DNA from: Pelagerythrobacter marinus
GTDB lineage: Bacteria > Pseudomonadota > Alphaproteobacteria > Sphingomonadales > Sphingomonadaceae
Assembly: GCF_009827515.1 (NCBI RefSeq)
Contig: NZ_WTYO01000001.1
Location: 229,501-293,500 of the forward strand
Direction of reading: 5' to 3'
Length of the DNA: 64,000 nucleotides
The translations under genes were made by a program, and so were the position numbers. The notes under the pieces were generated by a model. It ran no database searches. It saw nothing but the letters and a program-made list of their open reading frames with translations, and had not been told where the DNA came from. Positions 28,349-36,240 of the stretch are shown one piece after another. Positions within the stretch are counted from its first letter, which is position 1, and the number at the start of each line of letters is the position of its first letter.

Positions 28349-29332
28349 ATGAGCCTCGATAGCGACCGTCAACTGGAGGCGTTCCGGCGCATGGTGCGGA
28401 TCCGCCTGTTCGAGGAAGCGCTGATCGCGCACAATCCTGTCGGGCACCTCAGCATCGGGCACGAAGCCGCCATCGTGGGGGCCTGCATGGCGCTGCGCGA
28501 TGACGACTATGTCACGGGCACCCATCGGTCGCACGGGCACCCTATCGGGAAAGGCGCCGAGATCGGCCCCTTGATGGCTGAAATCTTCGGCAGGCGGACC
28601 GGCATCTGCAAGGGCCTCGGCGGATCGATGCACCTGACCGACGCCCGGATGGGGCTGATTTGCGAATCCGCCATTGTCGGAGGAGGTTTTCCTCTGGCCA
28701 CCGGGGCCGGGCTGAGCGCCCAGGTCCGCGGGACTGACCAAGTCAGCCTGTGCTTCTTCGGCGACGGCGCAACCAACCAGGGGACGTTCGGCGAAAGCAT
28801 CAACATGGCGGCCATCTGGAAACTGCCCGTGATCTATTTCTGCGAGAACAACGGCTACGCCGTGACCACGCCGGTCGCCACATCCCACGGGCAGCCGGAT
28901 ATTGCGCGGCGAGCGGATGGTTTCGGGATCCCCGGCGTCGCCGTCGACGGGCAGGACGTGGAGGCCGTCCATGCCGTCGTCGCGCAGGCCGTGGCGCGCG
29001 CCCGGCAGGGCGAAGGCCCGACATTGATCGAAGCGCGCACTTATCGATTCGACGAGCATTCGAACCGTCTGGCCATTCCCATCGAATATCGCAGCCAGGA
29101 CGAAATCGAGTACCATCGTCGCGAGCGCGATCCGGTGGCGCTCTACCGTGCTGTCTTGTGCGAGCGGGGGCGGCAGCAAGAGTGCGAGGCCGTCGAGAAC
29201 GAAGTGCGCGAGACGATCGATGCCGCGGTAGCCTTTGCCCGGGAAAGTCCCGAGCCGGAGTGGGCCGACCTCTGGGACAACATGTACGCCAGCCCGCCGG
29301 GCCCCGAACACGCAAGGGGGGACAGAAAGTGA
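28349..29332 (+). CDS. 2-oxoacid / acetoin dehydrogenase E1 component, alpha subunit
   Basis: The 327-residue protein matches E1 alpha of pyruvate, acetoin and branched-chain dehydrogenases: HLSIGHEAAIVGACMAL, HRSHGHPIGKG, GLGGSMHLTD, and the ThDP motif GDGATNQGTFGESIN to FCENNGYAVTTP. It decarboxylates or cleaves a 2-oxo substrate with the beta subunit and passes the acyl group to a lipoyl domain. It follows the lipoyl gene by one base and overlaps E1 beta (GTGA). Short-chain acetoin:DCPIP-type enzymes look most similar, but specificity is not readable. Confidence 0.9.
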   Translation: MSLDSDRQLEAFRRMVRIRLFEEALIAHNPVGHLSIGHEAAIVGACMALRDDDYVTGTHRSHGHPIGKGAEIGPLMAEIFGRRTGICKGLGGSMHLTDARMGLICESAIVGGGFPLATGAGLSAQVRGTDQVSLCFFGDGATNQGTFGESINMAAIWKLPVIYFCENNGYAVTTPVATSHGQPDIARRADGFGIPGVAVDGQDVEAVHAVVAQAVARARQGEGPTLIEARTYRFDEHSNRLAIPIEYRSQDEIEYHRRERDPVALYRAVLCERGRQQECEAVENEVRETIDAAVAFARESPEPEWADLWDNMYASPPGPEHARGDRK

Positions 29333-30306
29333 CCCTCGCCAACGACACGGTTCGGCTTTCCTACCTCCAAGCGATCGTGGAGGCGCAGCGCGAGGAGATG
29401 CGCCGCGACGAGAACGTTATCCTGATGGGAGAGGACATTGCGGTCTACGGAGCGCAATCCCTGTTCGAAGAGTTCGATGGCACCCGGTTGCGCAACACGC
29501 CGATCTCGGAAAACAGCTTCGTGGGGGTAGGGGTCGGCGCCGCGTTGACCGGCCTGCGCCCGATCGTCGACCTGACCATCGCGAGTTTCTGCTATCTTGC
29601 GTCTGACCAGCTGATCAACCAGGCAGCCAAGCTCCGCTTCATGACCGGGGGCCAGCTGTCGGTCCCGCTGGTGGTCCGGACGAGCACTTTCTACAATAAT
29701 CGCACCGCGGCCCAGCACGCGGACCGTCCCTATCCGCTTTTCATGAACACGCCCGGCCTCAAGATCCTGGCACCCGCGACCGCCAGCGATGCAAAGGGGA
29801 TGTTGAAGGCCGCCGTGCGCGACGATGATCCGGTAGTGATCTTCGAAGACATCAACTTGTGGAACAAGAAGGAGGATGTCCCTGTCGATCCGGATGTCCT
29901 GGCGCCGATCGGGAAGGCCCTGGTGCGGCGAGAGGGAAGCGACGTGACAATCGTTTCCGTAGCGGGCTGCCTGCCGCACGCGCTCAAGGCAGCCGAAGTC
30001 CTGGCGGAGCGCGGGATATCGGCCGAAGTCATAGATCTCAGGACGATCGCGCCACTCGACAGCGAGACGATCCTGAACTCGGTTGCCAGGACCGGCAGGC
30101 TGATCGTCGCCGACAACTCGCACAAGGTGGGCAGCGTCGCTTCCGAAATCGCCGCGATGGTATGCGAAGAAGGATTCGACACCCTTCGCAGGCCCGTCCG
30201 GCGTGTCACCGCGCCGCAGGTGCACGTGCCGTACAACGGCACACTGGAGAAGCAGCTTTTCGTTACGCGCGACAAGATAGTGTCCGCGGTCGAAACGCTC
30301 GATTGA
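29329..30306 (+). CDS. 2-oxoacid / acetoin dehydrogenase E1 component, beta subunit
   Basis: This is a 325-residue E1 beta. It has the N-terminal ThDP-binding half (MRRDENVILMGEDIAVYGAQ, ISENSFVGVGVGAALTGLRPIV) and the C-terminal transketolase-like half (APIGKALVRREGSDVTIVS, EVIDLRTIAPLDSETI). The usual conserved region around NQAAKLRFMTGGQLSVPLV is present. The GTG start at 29329 overlaps the alpha stop and has AAGGGGGGAC as ribosome site. An earlier in-frame open stretch from 28750 is shadow coding. Confidence 0.92.
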   Translation: MTLANDTVRLSYLQAIVEAQREEMRRDENVILMGEDIAVYGAQSLFEEFDGTRLRNTPISENSFVGVGVGAALTGLRPIVDLTIASFCYLASDQLINQAAKLRFMTGGQLSVPLVVRTSTFYNNRTAAQHADRPYPLFMNTPGLKILAPATASDAKGMLKAAVRDDDPVVIFEDINLWNKKEDVPVDPDVLAPIGKALVRREGSDVTIVSVAGCLPHALKAAEVLAERGISAEVIDLRTIAPLDSETILNSVARTGRLIVADNSHKVGSVASEIAAMVCEEGFDTLRRPVRRVTAPQVHVPYNGTLEKQLFVTRDKIVSAVETLD

Positions 30307-30332
30307 AACACGCGAGGGGAGGAGTCCAAAGC

Positions 30333-30749
30333 ATGACGAACAGTGTGACCAAGCGATCGATAACACAGGAAGCGGCTGATCGGGTAATCGCCGCTGCCAG
30401 CGCCAAGGCCGACGAACTCGGCGTTCCGATGGTCATATCGGTGGTTGATGAATCGGGGATTCTCAAGGCGTTCCGGCGAATGGACGGTGCGGCCCTGCTG
30501 TCGGTCGATCTCGCGACCAACAAGGCTTACACCGCCGTGAGCTTCGGCATGCCGAGCCATGGCTGGCATGACTTCATCAAGGACGATCCGCCATTGCTGC
30601 ACGGCATCGTGCATACGCCCCGCCTGGTCATCTTCGGCGGCGGCTACCCCATCACCGAAGACGACCGCATCATCGGGGGGATCGGGGTCAGCGGGGGCCA
30701 CTACGAGCAGGACATGAAGGTGGCCGAGGCGGGCCTTGCCGCTCTCTGA
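30333..30749 (+). CDS. GlcG/HbpS (DUF336) family protein
   Basis: This 138-residue protein has the family's pattern: ITQEAADRVIAAASAKADEL, VVDESGILKAFRRMDGA, NKAYTAVSFGMPS and GGGYPITEDDRIIGGIGVSGG. HbpS binds haem; other members occur in glycolate and corrinoid loci, and in catabolic operons their role is unclear. The ATG at 30333 has a strong GGGGAGGAG site. Placed right after E1 beta, it may be a cofactor-binding or stabilising accessory of the dehydrogenase; that is inference. Confidence 0.85.
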   Translation: MTNSVTKRSITQEAADRVIAAASAKADELGVPMVISVVDESGILKAFRRMDGAALLSVDLATNKAYTAVSFGMPSHGWHDFIKDDPPLLHGIVHTPRLVIFGGGYPITEDDRIIGGIGVSGGHYEQDMKVAEAGLAAL

Positions 30750-30781
30750 ACGAAGGACCGGCGCGCAAACTGGAATATGCG

Positions 30782-31591
30782 ATGGATGAAATATCGGCCA
30801 TTGTCTCCGACACTGCACGACGGCTCCTTCGCGGACTGGCAGAGGCTGCCGGGACGTGGGAGGATATGCCCGAGAGTGCCTGGACGGCTGGCTGGCAGGC
30901 GATCGAGGACTCGGGCCTTCTCCTCGCGCTCCTGCCAGACGGGGACGGAGGGCTCGGCCTGCCCTTGTCCGAAGGGTTGGGACTGGTCCGTATCGCCGGT
31001 AGCCACCATGGGCCCTGGCCGGTGGTGGACACGATGCTTGCGCGCCGCTTTGCGGCCGAAAACGGGCAGGATGTGGCGGCCGGTCCCGCGGCGGGCGGCC
31101 CGAGCGAGATGGCACCGCATCAACGCGACATCGCGGCGCTGGCAAGGGCCTGCCAGATGGCCGGCGCGCTGGAGGCAGTGCTGGAGATGACGACTGCCTA
31201 CGTTGGCGAACGGCACCAGTTCGGCCGGCCGCTGGCGCGATTCCAGGCGATACAGCACTCTCTGGCCGTTCTTGCGGGAGAAGTCGCGGCTGCGTGTGCC
31301 GCGGCCGACTTCGCGTGTCAGCGGATTGCGGCGGAAGGGCACGATCCAATCCTTGCGATCGGTATAGCGCGCGCACGGATCGGAGAGGCCGTTTCTCGTG
31401 GTACCGCGATCGCCCATCAGCTCCACGGTGCGATCGGATATGTCCGGGAGCATCGGTTGCATCGCTACACCACAGCGATGTGGCGCTGGCGCGACGAATT
31501 CGGCACCCAGGCGTGGTGGACGCGGCGCGTCGGCATGGCTGTTATTGCCGAGGGCAGCGACGGTTTCTGGTCCTCGACGGTGGCAGCATGA
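30782..31591 (+). CDS. Short acyl-CoA dehydrogenase-like subunit
   Basis: The protein has 269 residues against ~380 usual. The N-terminal helical domain is present (SDTARRLLRGLAEAAGTWED, IEDSGLLLALLPD) and so is the C-terminal four-helix part (YVGERHQFGRPLARFQAIQHSLA, IAHQLHGAIGYVREHRLHRYTTAMW). The middle beta-domain that packs on FAD is essentially missing. The GERHQFGRPL and HGAIGYVREHRLHR motifs are those of the FAD/ETF face. It overlaps the next, full-length ACAD by four bases, which fits a heteromeric alpha2beta2 dehydrogenase like those acting on sterol side chains. The start ATG is at 30782. Confidence 0.82.
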   Translation: MDEISAIVSDTARRLLRGLAEAAGTWEDMPESAWTAGWQAIEDSGLLLALLPDGDGGLGLPLSEGLGLVRIAGSHHGPWPVVDTMLARRFAAENGQDVAAGPAAGGPSEMAPHQRDIAALARACQMAGALEAVLEMTTAYVGERHQFGRPLARFQAIQHSLAVLAGEVAAACAAADFACQRIAAEGHDPILAIGIARARIGEAVSRGTAIAHQLHGAIGYVREHRLHRYTTAMWRWRDEFGTQAWWTRRVGMAVIAEGSDGFWSSTVAA

Positions 31592-32742
31592 AGACGCTGG
31601 AGTTTCCCGCGCCTCCGCCACGTGCTGGCGACGAGGACCTCCGGCGTGAGGTTCGGAACTTTCTCGAGAGCCGGCTGGAAGGGCGCTCTCCGCTTCAGCG
31701 CGCGGAAAGCTGGAATGGTTTTGACCGGCAATTCTCCCGCGAGCTGGGGCAGCGCGGCTGGCTGGGTATGACCTGGCCCCGGAAATACGGGGGGCACGAG
31801 CGCACGGCTTTCGAACGCTATGTCGTGATGGAAGAAACCCTGGCGGCAGGCGCTCCGGTAGCCGCGCACTGGATTGCCGATCGACAGAGCGGGCCTACGA
31901 TCCTGCGCTATGGCACCGAGGCGCAGAAAGAGGCGATCCTTCCCAAAATCGCCGCCGGAGAGTGCACTTTCTGCATCGGCATGAGCGAACCCGACGCCGG
32001 ATCCGATCTGGCTGCGACGCGGACCCGGGCCGAACGACAGGCCGATGGAAGCTGGAGAGTGAACGGCACCAAACTATGGACGACCTATGCGCATGAAGCG
32101 CACTACATGATCCTTTTCTGCAGGACCTCGGGAAGCCCGGCAGACCGGCACAAGGGGACCAGCCAGATGCTGGTCGACATGCGGGCAACGCCGGGCGTCA
32201 CGGTCAACCCGGTCCTTGACCTGATGGGCCAGCACCACTTCAACGAAGTCCATTTCGAAGACGCGATCCTGCCGGCCGGGTCGCTGCTGGGGACCGAGGG
32301 CGAAGGTTGGGCGCAGGTCATGGGTGAACTGGCCTTCGAACGGTCCGGGCCGGAGCGGTTCCTGTCGTCCATCCAGCTCCTGATCGAGCTGATCGGCGCG
32401 CTCCAGGGGGCCGGGGGCGAGGGCGGCCGAAACGCCGTCGGCCGCCTGTTCGCCCATCTCGTGACCCTGCGACACATGTCCCGCGGCGTCGCGGCTCTCC
32501 TCGAACGGGGCGACGACGCTTCCGTCCATGCCGCCATTGTGAAGGATCTCGGTGCCACTTTCGAGCAGGAGTTGCCCGATATCGCGCGATCGCTGATCGA
32601 CGAGGAGCCTGACCTGGCGAGCACGAGTCACTTCGCTTCGGTTCTGGCATACACGACGATGGCTGCCCCTGCATTCTCCCTGCGCGGTGGCACGCGCGAG
32701 ATACTGCGCGGTATCATCGCGCGGCAACTCGGGGTGCGATAG
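31588..32742 (+). CDS. Acyl-CoA dehydrogenase, full-length subunit
   Basis: The 384-residue protein has all three ACAD domains: N-terminal helices, the middle FAD/substrate domain (CTFCIGMSEPDAGSDLAATRTRAE is the ACAD signature 1 region; the key run is GMSEPDAGSDLA), KLWTTYAHEAHYMILF, and a C-terminal helical domain ending GGTREILRGIIARQLG. It should desaturate an acyl-CoA. It is co-translated with the short subunit (ATGA), so the two probably assemble as one enzyme. The stop overlaps the GTG of the next gene. Confidence 0.93.
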   Translation: MKTLEFPAPPPRAGDEDLRREVRNFLESRLEGRSPLQRAESWNGFDRQFSRELGQRGWLGMTWPRKYGGHERTAFERYVVMEETLAAGAPVAAHWIADRQSGPTILRYGTEAQKEAILPKIAAGECTFCIGMSEPDAGSDLAATRTRAERQADGSWRVNGTKLWTTYAHEAHYMILFCRTSGSPADRHKGTSQMLVDMRATPGVTVNPVLDLMGQHHFNEVHFEDAILPAGSLLGTEGEGWAQVMGELAFERSGPERFLSSIQLLIELIGALQGAGGEGGRNAVGRLFAHLVTLRHMSRGVAALLERGDDASVHAAIVKDLGATFEQELPDIARSLIDEEPDLASTSHFASVLAYTTMAAPAFSLRGGTREILRGIIARQLGVR

Positions 32743-33635
32743 TGGTGAAGGTCTCACCGGTTCCAGCGCTGGTCGAGGTTTCGCCTCGCGACGGTCTGCA
32801 GAACGAACCCCGGGCCCTGCCGATCGAAGCGCGGGTCGAACTGATAGAAAGGGCCATCTCCGCCGGGGCTTCCAGACTTGAAGTGGCAAGTTTCGTCCGG
32901 CCCGACAGGGTGCCGCAGATGGCCGGCGCGGAAGAAGTTGTTGCGCGTCTCAGACGGGGAGCCGCGCGCTACATCGGCCTGGTTCTCAACAAGCGCGGGG
33001 CATTGCGCGCCCTGGACACGCATGTCGATGAAATCGGATTCGTCTGCGTGGCCAGCGACAGTTTCGGGATGCGCAATCAGGGCCAGACCGGCGAACGATC
33101 GCTGGAAATCGCCTGCGACGTCATAGCGTTGACGAAGAACGCAGGTCGCCCTGCGCAAGCCATGATCGCGGTGGCCTGGGGATGCCCCTTCGAGGGCCCG
33201 GTTGCGAGGTCTCGCGTCCTCGCAATGGCGCGCAGGCTGGCGGAGGCGGGCAGTCACGAGATCGGGCTGGCCGATACGATCGGGATTGCGCGCCCGGCAG
33301 AGGTCGAGAACCTGACGCGGGCCGTGGCGCAAGCGGTCTCGCCGCTGCCCGTTCGGGTGCATTTGCACGACACGCGGGGGATGGGTGTGGCGAACGCCCT
33401 CGCGGCCATACGGGGCGGTGCAAAGGTCATAGATGCCGCGATCGGCGGGACAGGCGGTTGCCCATTCGCGCCGGGGGCCGCCGGAAACCTGGCGACAGAA
33501 GATATCGCCTACGCCTTGGATAGTGCGCTGGACCTCGACCTGGACAAGTTGGTCGGTACTGCGAGATGGCTCAATGCAAGGCTGGGACGACAGCGGACCA
33601 GCGCGCTTGCCCGGGTTCATCGCGCCGCCGAATGA
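32742..33635 (+). CDS. HMG-CoA lyase-like enzyme (DRE-TIM superfamily)
   Basis: The 297-residue TIM-barrel protein has VEVSPRDGLQNEPRALP (metal-binding Asp after Arg), EVASFVRPDRVPQMAGAEEV, IAVAWGCPFEG, GLADTIGIARPAEV, HLHDTRGMGVANALAAI (metal His pair) and GGTGGCPFAPGAAGNLATEDI with the loop Cys. These are the HMG-CoA lyase motifs, so it should cleave a 3-hydroxy-3-methyl-acyl-CoA to acetyl-CoA and an oxo product; citramalyl-type substrates are also possible. Translation likely starts at the GTG at 32742, overlapping the ACAD stop, or at the adjacent GTG. It is the last gene of the operon and ends 24 bp before a convergent gene. Confidence 0.88.
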   Translation: MVKVSPVPALVEVSPRDGLQNEPRALPIEARVELIERAISAGASRLEVASFVRPDRVPQMAGAEEVVARLRRGAARYIGLVLNKRGALRALDTHVDEIGFVCVASDSFGMRNQGQTGERSLEIACDVIALTKNAGRPAQAMIAVAWGCPFEGPVARSRVLAMARRLAEAGSHEIGLADTIGIARPAEVENLTRAVAQAVSPLPVRVHLHDTRGMGVANALAAIRGGAKVIDAAIGGTGGCPFAPGAAGNLATEDIAYALDSALDLDLDKLVGTARWLNARLGRQRTSALARVHRAAE

Positions 33636-33659
33636 CGGGCACCGGCCGGCGCCATCCGT

Positions 33660-34829
33660 TCAATCCCCGAGCCACCGCTGGCGAATTTCATCGGTGTCCT
33701 GCCCGACTACGCTCGGCGCGGGACGCCGTACTCGCGAAGGCGTGCGGGTGAGCTTCGGAAAAGCACCCTGCATCGGCACCGGACCGAGTTCGGGATCCTC
33801 TACCGTCACGATCGCTTCGCGCGCGGCGAAGTGAGGGTCCGCGAGCATGTCCTCGGCATCGAGGATGCGCCCTGCCGGCACGCCGTGCTCGATCATGAGC
33901 GATTCCAGTTCGGCCACCTTGAATTGCCGTGTCCAGGCGTTGATCACACGGTCGAGCTCCTGCTGGTTGCGCCCCCGGGCCGCATGAGAGCGATAGCGCT
34001 CATCGGTCGCGAGATCGGGGCGCTTCATCGCCGCGCACAGGCGGACGAAAACGCTGTCCTGATTGGCGCCGATCAGGAACTCGCCGTCGCGGCACGAATA
34101 GACATTGGATGGAGCGATGCCCGGCAGGGTCGATCCGGTGCGTTCGCGCTTGTGCCCGGCGATCGCCCACTCGGGGATCAGGCCTTCCATGACCTGGAGG
34201 ACGGATTCGTACAACGCAACGTCGACCAGTTGGCCGCGCCCGCTCTTGGACCGTTCGTGCAGTGCGGCCAGCGCCCCCATGCAGCCGTAGGTCGCGGCCA
34301 GGGTGTCGCCGATCGAGATGCCCATTCGCGCCGGCGGGCGGTCTCGCTCTCCGACGATCTTCCGCCAACCGCCCATTGCTTCGGCTATGCCGCCGAAACC
34401 TGCGCGCGCCGCATAGGGGCCGAACTGTCCGTACCCGGACACCCTTACCACGATAAGGCGGGGGTTCCCGGCCATGAGCTCGGCCGGGTCGAGCGACCAT
34501 TTCTCCAGCGTACCGGGACGAAAGTTCTCGATCAGGATATCGGCTTGTCCCGCCAGCCGGCGCACCAGCTCCTGGCCGGGCCGCGTCTTGAGGTCGGCTG
34601 CGACGGAATACTTGTTGCGGGCAATGACCCGCCACCAGGTCGGTCGCTCGCCCTGGCCCCAGGCGCGCATCGGATCCCCGGCGCCCGGGGGTTCGATCTT
34701 GACCACCTCGGCGCCCATGTCGCCCAGCAACTGGCCGCAGAACGGCCCGGCAATGAGTTGGCCGAGCTCGACCACGCGGATTCCCTCCAGCGAGCCGCTG
34801 GCTTGCGGTTCCGGCAGGGCTTCGCCCAT
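33660..34829 (-). CDS. CaiB/BaiF family (type III) CoA-transferase
   Basis: The 389-residue protein has the family opening LEGIRVVELGQLIAGPFCGQLLGDMGAEVVKIE, NKYSVAADLKT and ENFRPGTLEKWSLDP, and the catalytic Asp in GRGQLVDVALYES. The ATG at 34829 was chosen over the adjacent GTG because GGAGG sits seven bases before it. It is a single-gene minus-strand unit converging on the HMG-CoA-lyase gene. It most likely activates a pathway acid by moving CoA from another thioester; donor and acceptor are not identifiable. Confidence 0.92.
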   Translation of the reverse strand: MGEALPEPQASGSLEGIRVVELGQLIAGPFCGQLLGDMGAEVVKIEPPGAGDPMRAWGQGERPTWWRVIARNKYSVAADLKTRPGQELVRRLAGQADILIENFRPGTLEKWSLDPAELMAGNPRLIVVRVSGYGQFGPYAARAGFGGIAEAMGGWRKIVGERDRPPARMGISIGDTLAATYGCMGALAALHERSKSGRGQLVDVALYESVLQVMEGLIPEWAIAGHKRERTGSTLPGIAPSNVYSCRDGEFLIGANQDSVFVRLCAAMKRPDLATDERYRSHAARGRNQQELDRVINAWTRQFKVAELESLMIEHGVPAGRILDAEDMLADPHFAAREAIVTVEDPELGPVPMQGAFPKLTRTPSRVRRPAPSVVGQDTDEIRQRWLGD

Positions 34830-34871
34830 CACGCGACCTCCGGGAAGGGGAAATGGTTCGTTCCAGCCTGA

Positions 34872-34883
34872 TCGGATGCATTT
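34872..34883. promoter_or_regulatory. Weak operator-like copy c upstream of the CoA-transferase
   Basis: TCGGATGCATTT, 42 bp upstream of the CoA-transferase ATG, resembles operator copy b but is degenerate. It is included because it occupies the same relative position as the better copies. The rest of the 331-bp gap 34830-35160 shows only copy d and an AT-richer stretch. Confidence 0.3.
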
Positions 34884-35094
34884 TTAGTGGTTCGCGATGT
34901 CCTTCTCCCGCCCGGAGTCGAGCCAGGGCCTGCGGCATCCGATGTGCTCAGGCACCGGGATTCCGATGCGCAAACCCGCAAGGAAGCAGCGATACTACCA
35001 AGAAAAATCAATCTATCCCCCCGCCAAGTCGTGCCTGCGGCTCATGCGCCGGGGTCGGCTCTGCAACCATCCGGCCTCATGAACCTTTGACTAA

Positions 35095-35106
35095 ATTGCA
35101 TGCAAA
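35095..35106. promoter_or_regulatory. Catabolic-island operator copy d
   Basis: ATTGCATGCAAA contains the perfect 10-bp palindrome TTGCATGCAA (35096-35105). It lies 54 bp upstream of the APH-type kinase start. Confidence 0.7.
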
Positions 35107-35160
35107 TGGCAAGGCTATTGTTGAACATGAAGTTGTGCCCCTGGGCAGGAGAGAGGCAGA

Positions 35161-36240
35161 GTGGCGATGGCAGAGGCGGCGGCACACGAGGTTCCGGGGA
35201 TCGTTCAGGCGGGCGATATCGATGACGACGCGGCCTTGCGTCTGGACAGATGGATGGCGTCGGCCATTCCGGGGCATGTCGGCCCCTTGCGGATCGAGCG
35301 GTTTGCAGGCGGACAGTCGAATCCGACGTTCCGGATCGGTTCGCCGGCTCGCGATTATGTATTGCGCCGCAAGCCGCCGGGGAAACTGCTGAGATCGGCC
35401 CATGCGATCGATCGGGAGTATCGCGTCATGGCGGCGCTCGGTCGCGAAGGTTTTCCCGTGCCGAAGGTCTACGGCCTATGCCAGGACGACGCGGTCATCG
35501 GATCGGCGTTCTATCTGATGGAACTGGCGGAGGGACGCATCCTCTGGGACCCCAAACTGCCGAAGCAGCGACCGGCAGACCGCGCGGCTATCTATCAGGC
35601 CCAGATAGACACCCTGGTGGCCCTCCACAGGTTCGACCCTGCGGCGATCGGGCTCGAGGATTTCGGAGGCGGGGGCAATTACTTCGAGCGGCAACTTGCC
35701 CGCTGGACGAAACAGTATCGGGCGTCGGACCCGCCCCCCTTGCCGGAGATGGACCGCCTTGCGGACTGGTTGGCCGAATCCCCGCCACCTGCCGCTGAAC
35801 CGCGAATCGTTCATGGCGATTACCGGATAGACAACATGGTGCTCGCTGCCGACAGGCCGGCAGTCGTCGCCGTGCTGGACTGGGAACTGTCCACCCTCGG
35901 CGATCCGATCGCCGATCTTACCTATTTCCTGATGATGTGGCGCATGCCCCCGGGCGAGCGGATCGCGATGGATGGGGTGGACTTTGCGGCCACCGGCATA
36001 CCCACGATGGAGCAGGCGCTCGAACGCTATCTTTCTGCCACCGGAGGTCGGCTGGAACGGCCCATCGAGTGGTACCTCTCCTTCAATCTTTTCCGGCTCG
36101 CGGCAATCCTGCAGGGCGTGGCCGGGCGGGCTGCGCGCGGACAGGCCAACAATGCACGCGCGCTGCAGGCGCAGGACCGTGTCGCGCCTTTGGCCAGAGC
36201 TGCGTGGCAGAACGCGCTCAAAGCAGGTGCGCCGGCATGA
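35161..36240 (+). CDS. APH-family phosphotransferase (ACAD10/11-, LvaA-like)
   Basis: The 359-residue kinase-fold protein has IERFAGGQSNPTFRIG (ATP-binding loop), YVLRRKPPGKLL, the Brenner motif IVHGDYRIDNMVL with catalytic Asp, and the metal-binding VLDWELSTLGDPIADLTYF. Its closest relatives are not drug-resistance kinases but those phosphorylating 4-hydroxyacyl-CoA, as in ACAD10/11 and in LvaA of levulinate catabolism. That fits its coupling (ATGA) to an acyl-CoA ligase and the dehydrogenases nearby. The start is the GTG at 35161 after GGAGAGAGGCAGA; the ATG two codons later is equally possible. Confidence 0.87.
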   Translation: MAMAEAAAHEVPGIVQAGDIDDDAALRLDRWMASAIPGHVGPLRIERFAGGQSNPTFRIGSPARDYVLRRKPPGKLLRSAHAIDREYRVMAALGREGFPVPKVYGLCQDDAVIGSAFYLMELAEGRILWDPKLPKQRPADRAAIYQAQIDTLVALHRFDPAAIGLEDFGGGGNYFERQLARWTKQYRASDPPPLPEMDRLADWLAESPPPAAEPRIVHGDYRIDNMVLAADRPAVVAVLDWELSTLGDPIADLTYFLMMWRMPPGERIAMDGVDFAATGIPTMEQALERYLSATGGRLERPIEWYLSFNLFRLAAILQGVAGRAARGQANNARALQAQDRVAPLARAAWQNALKAGAPA

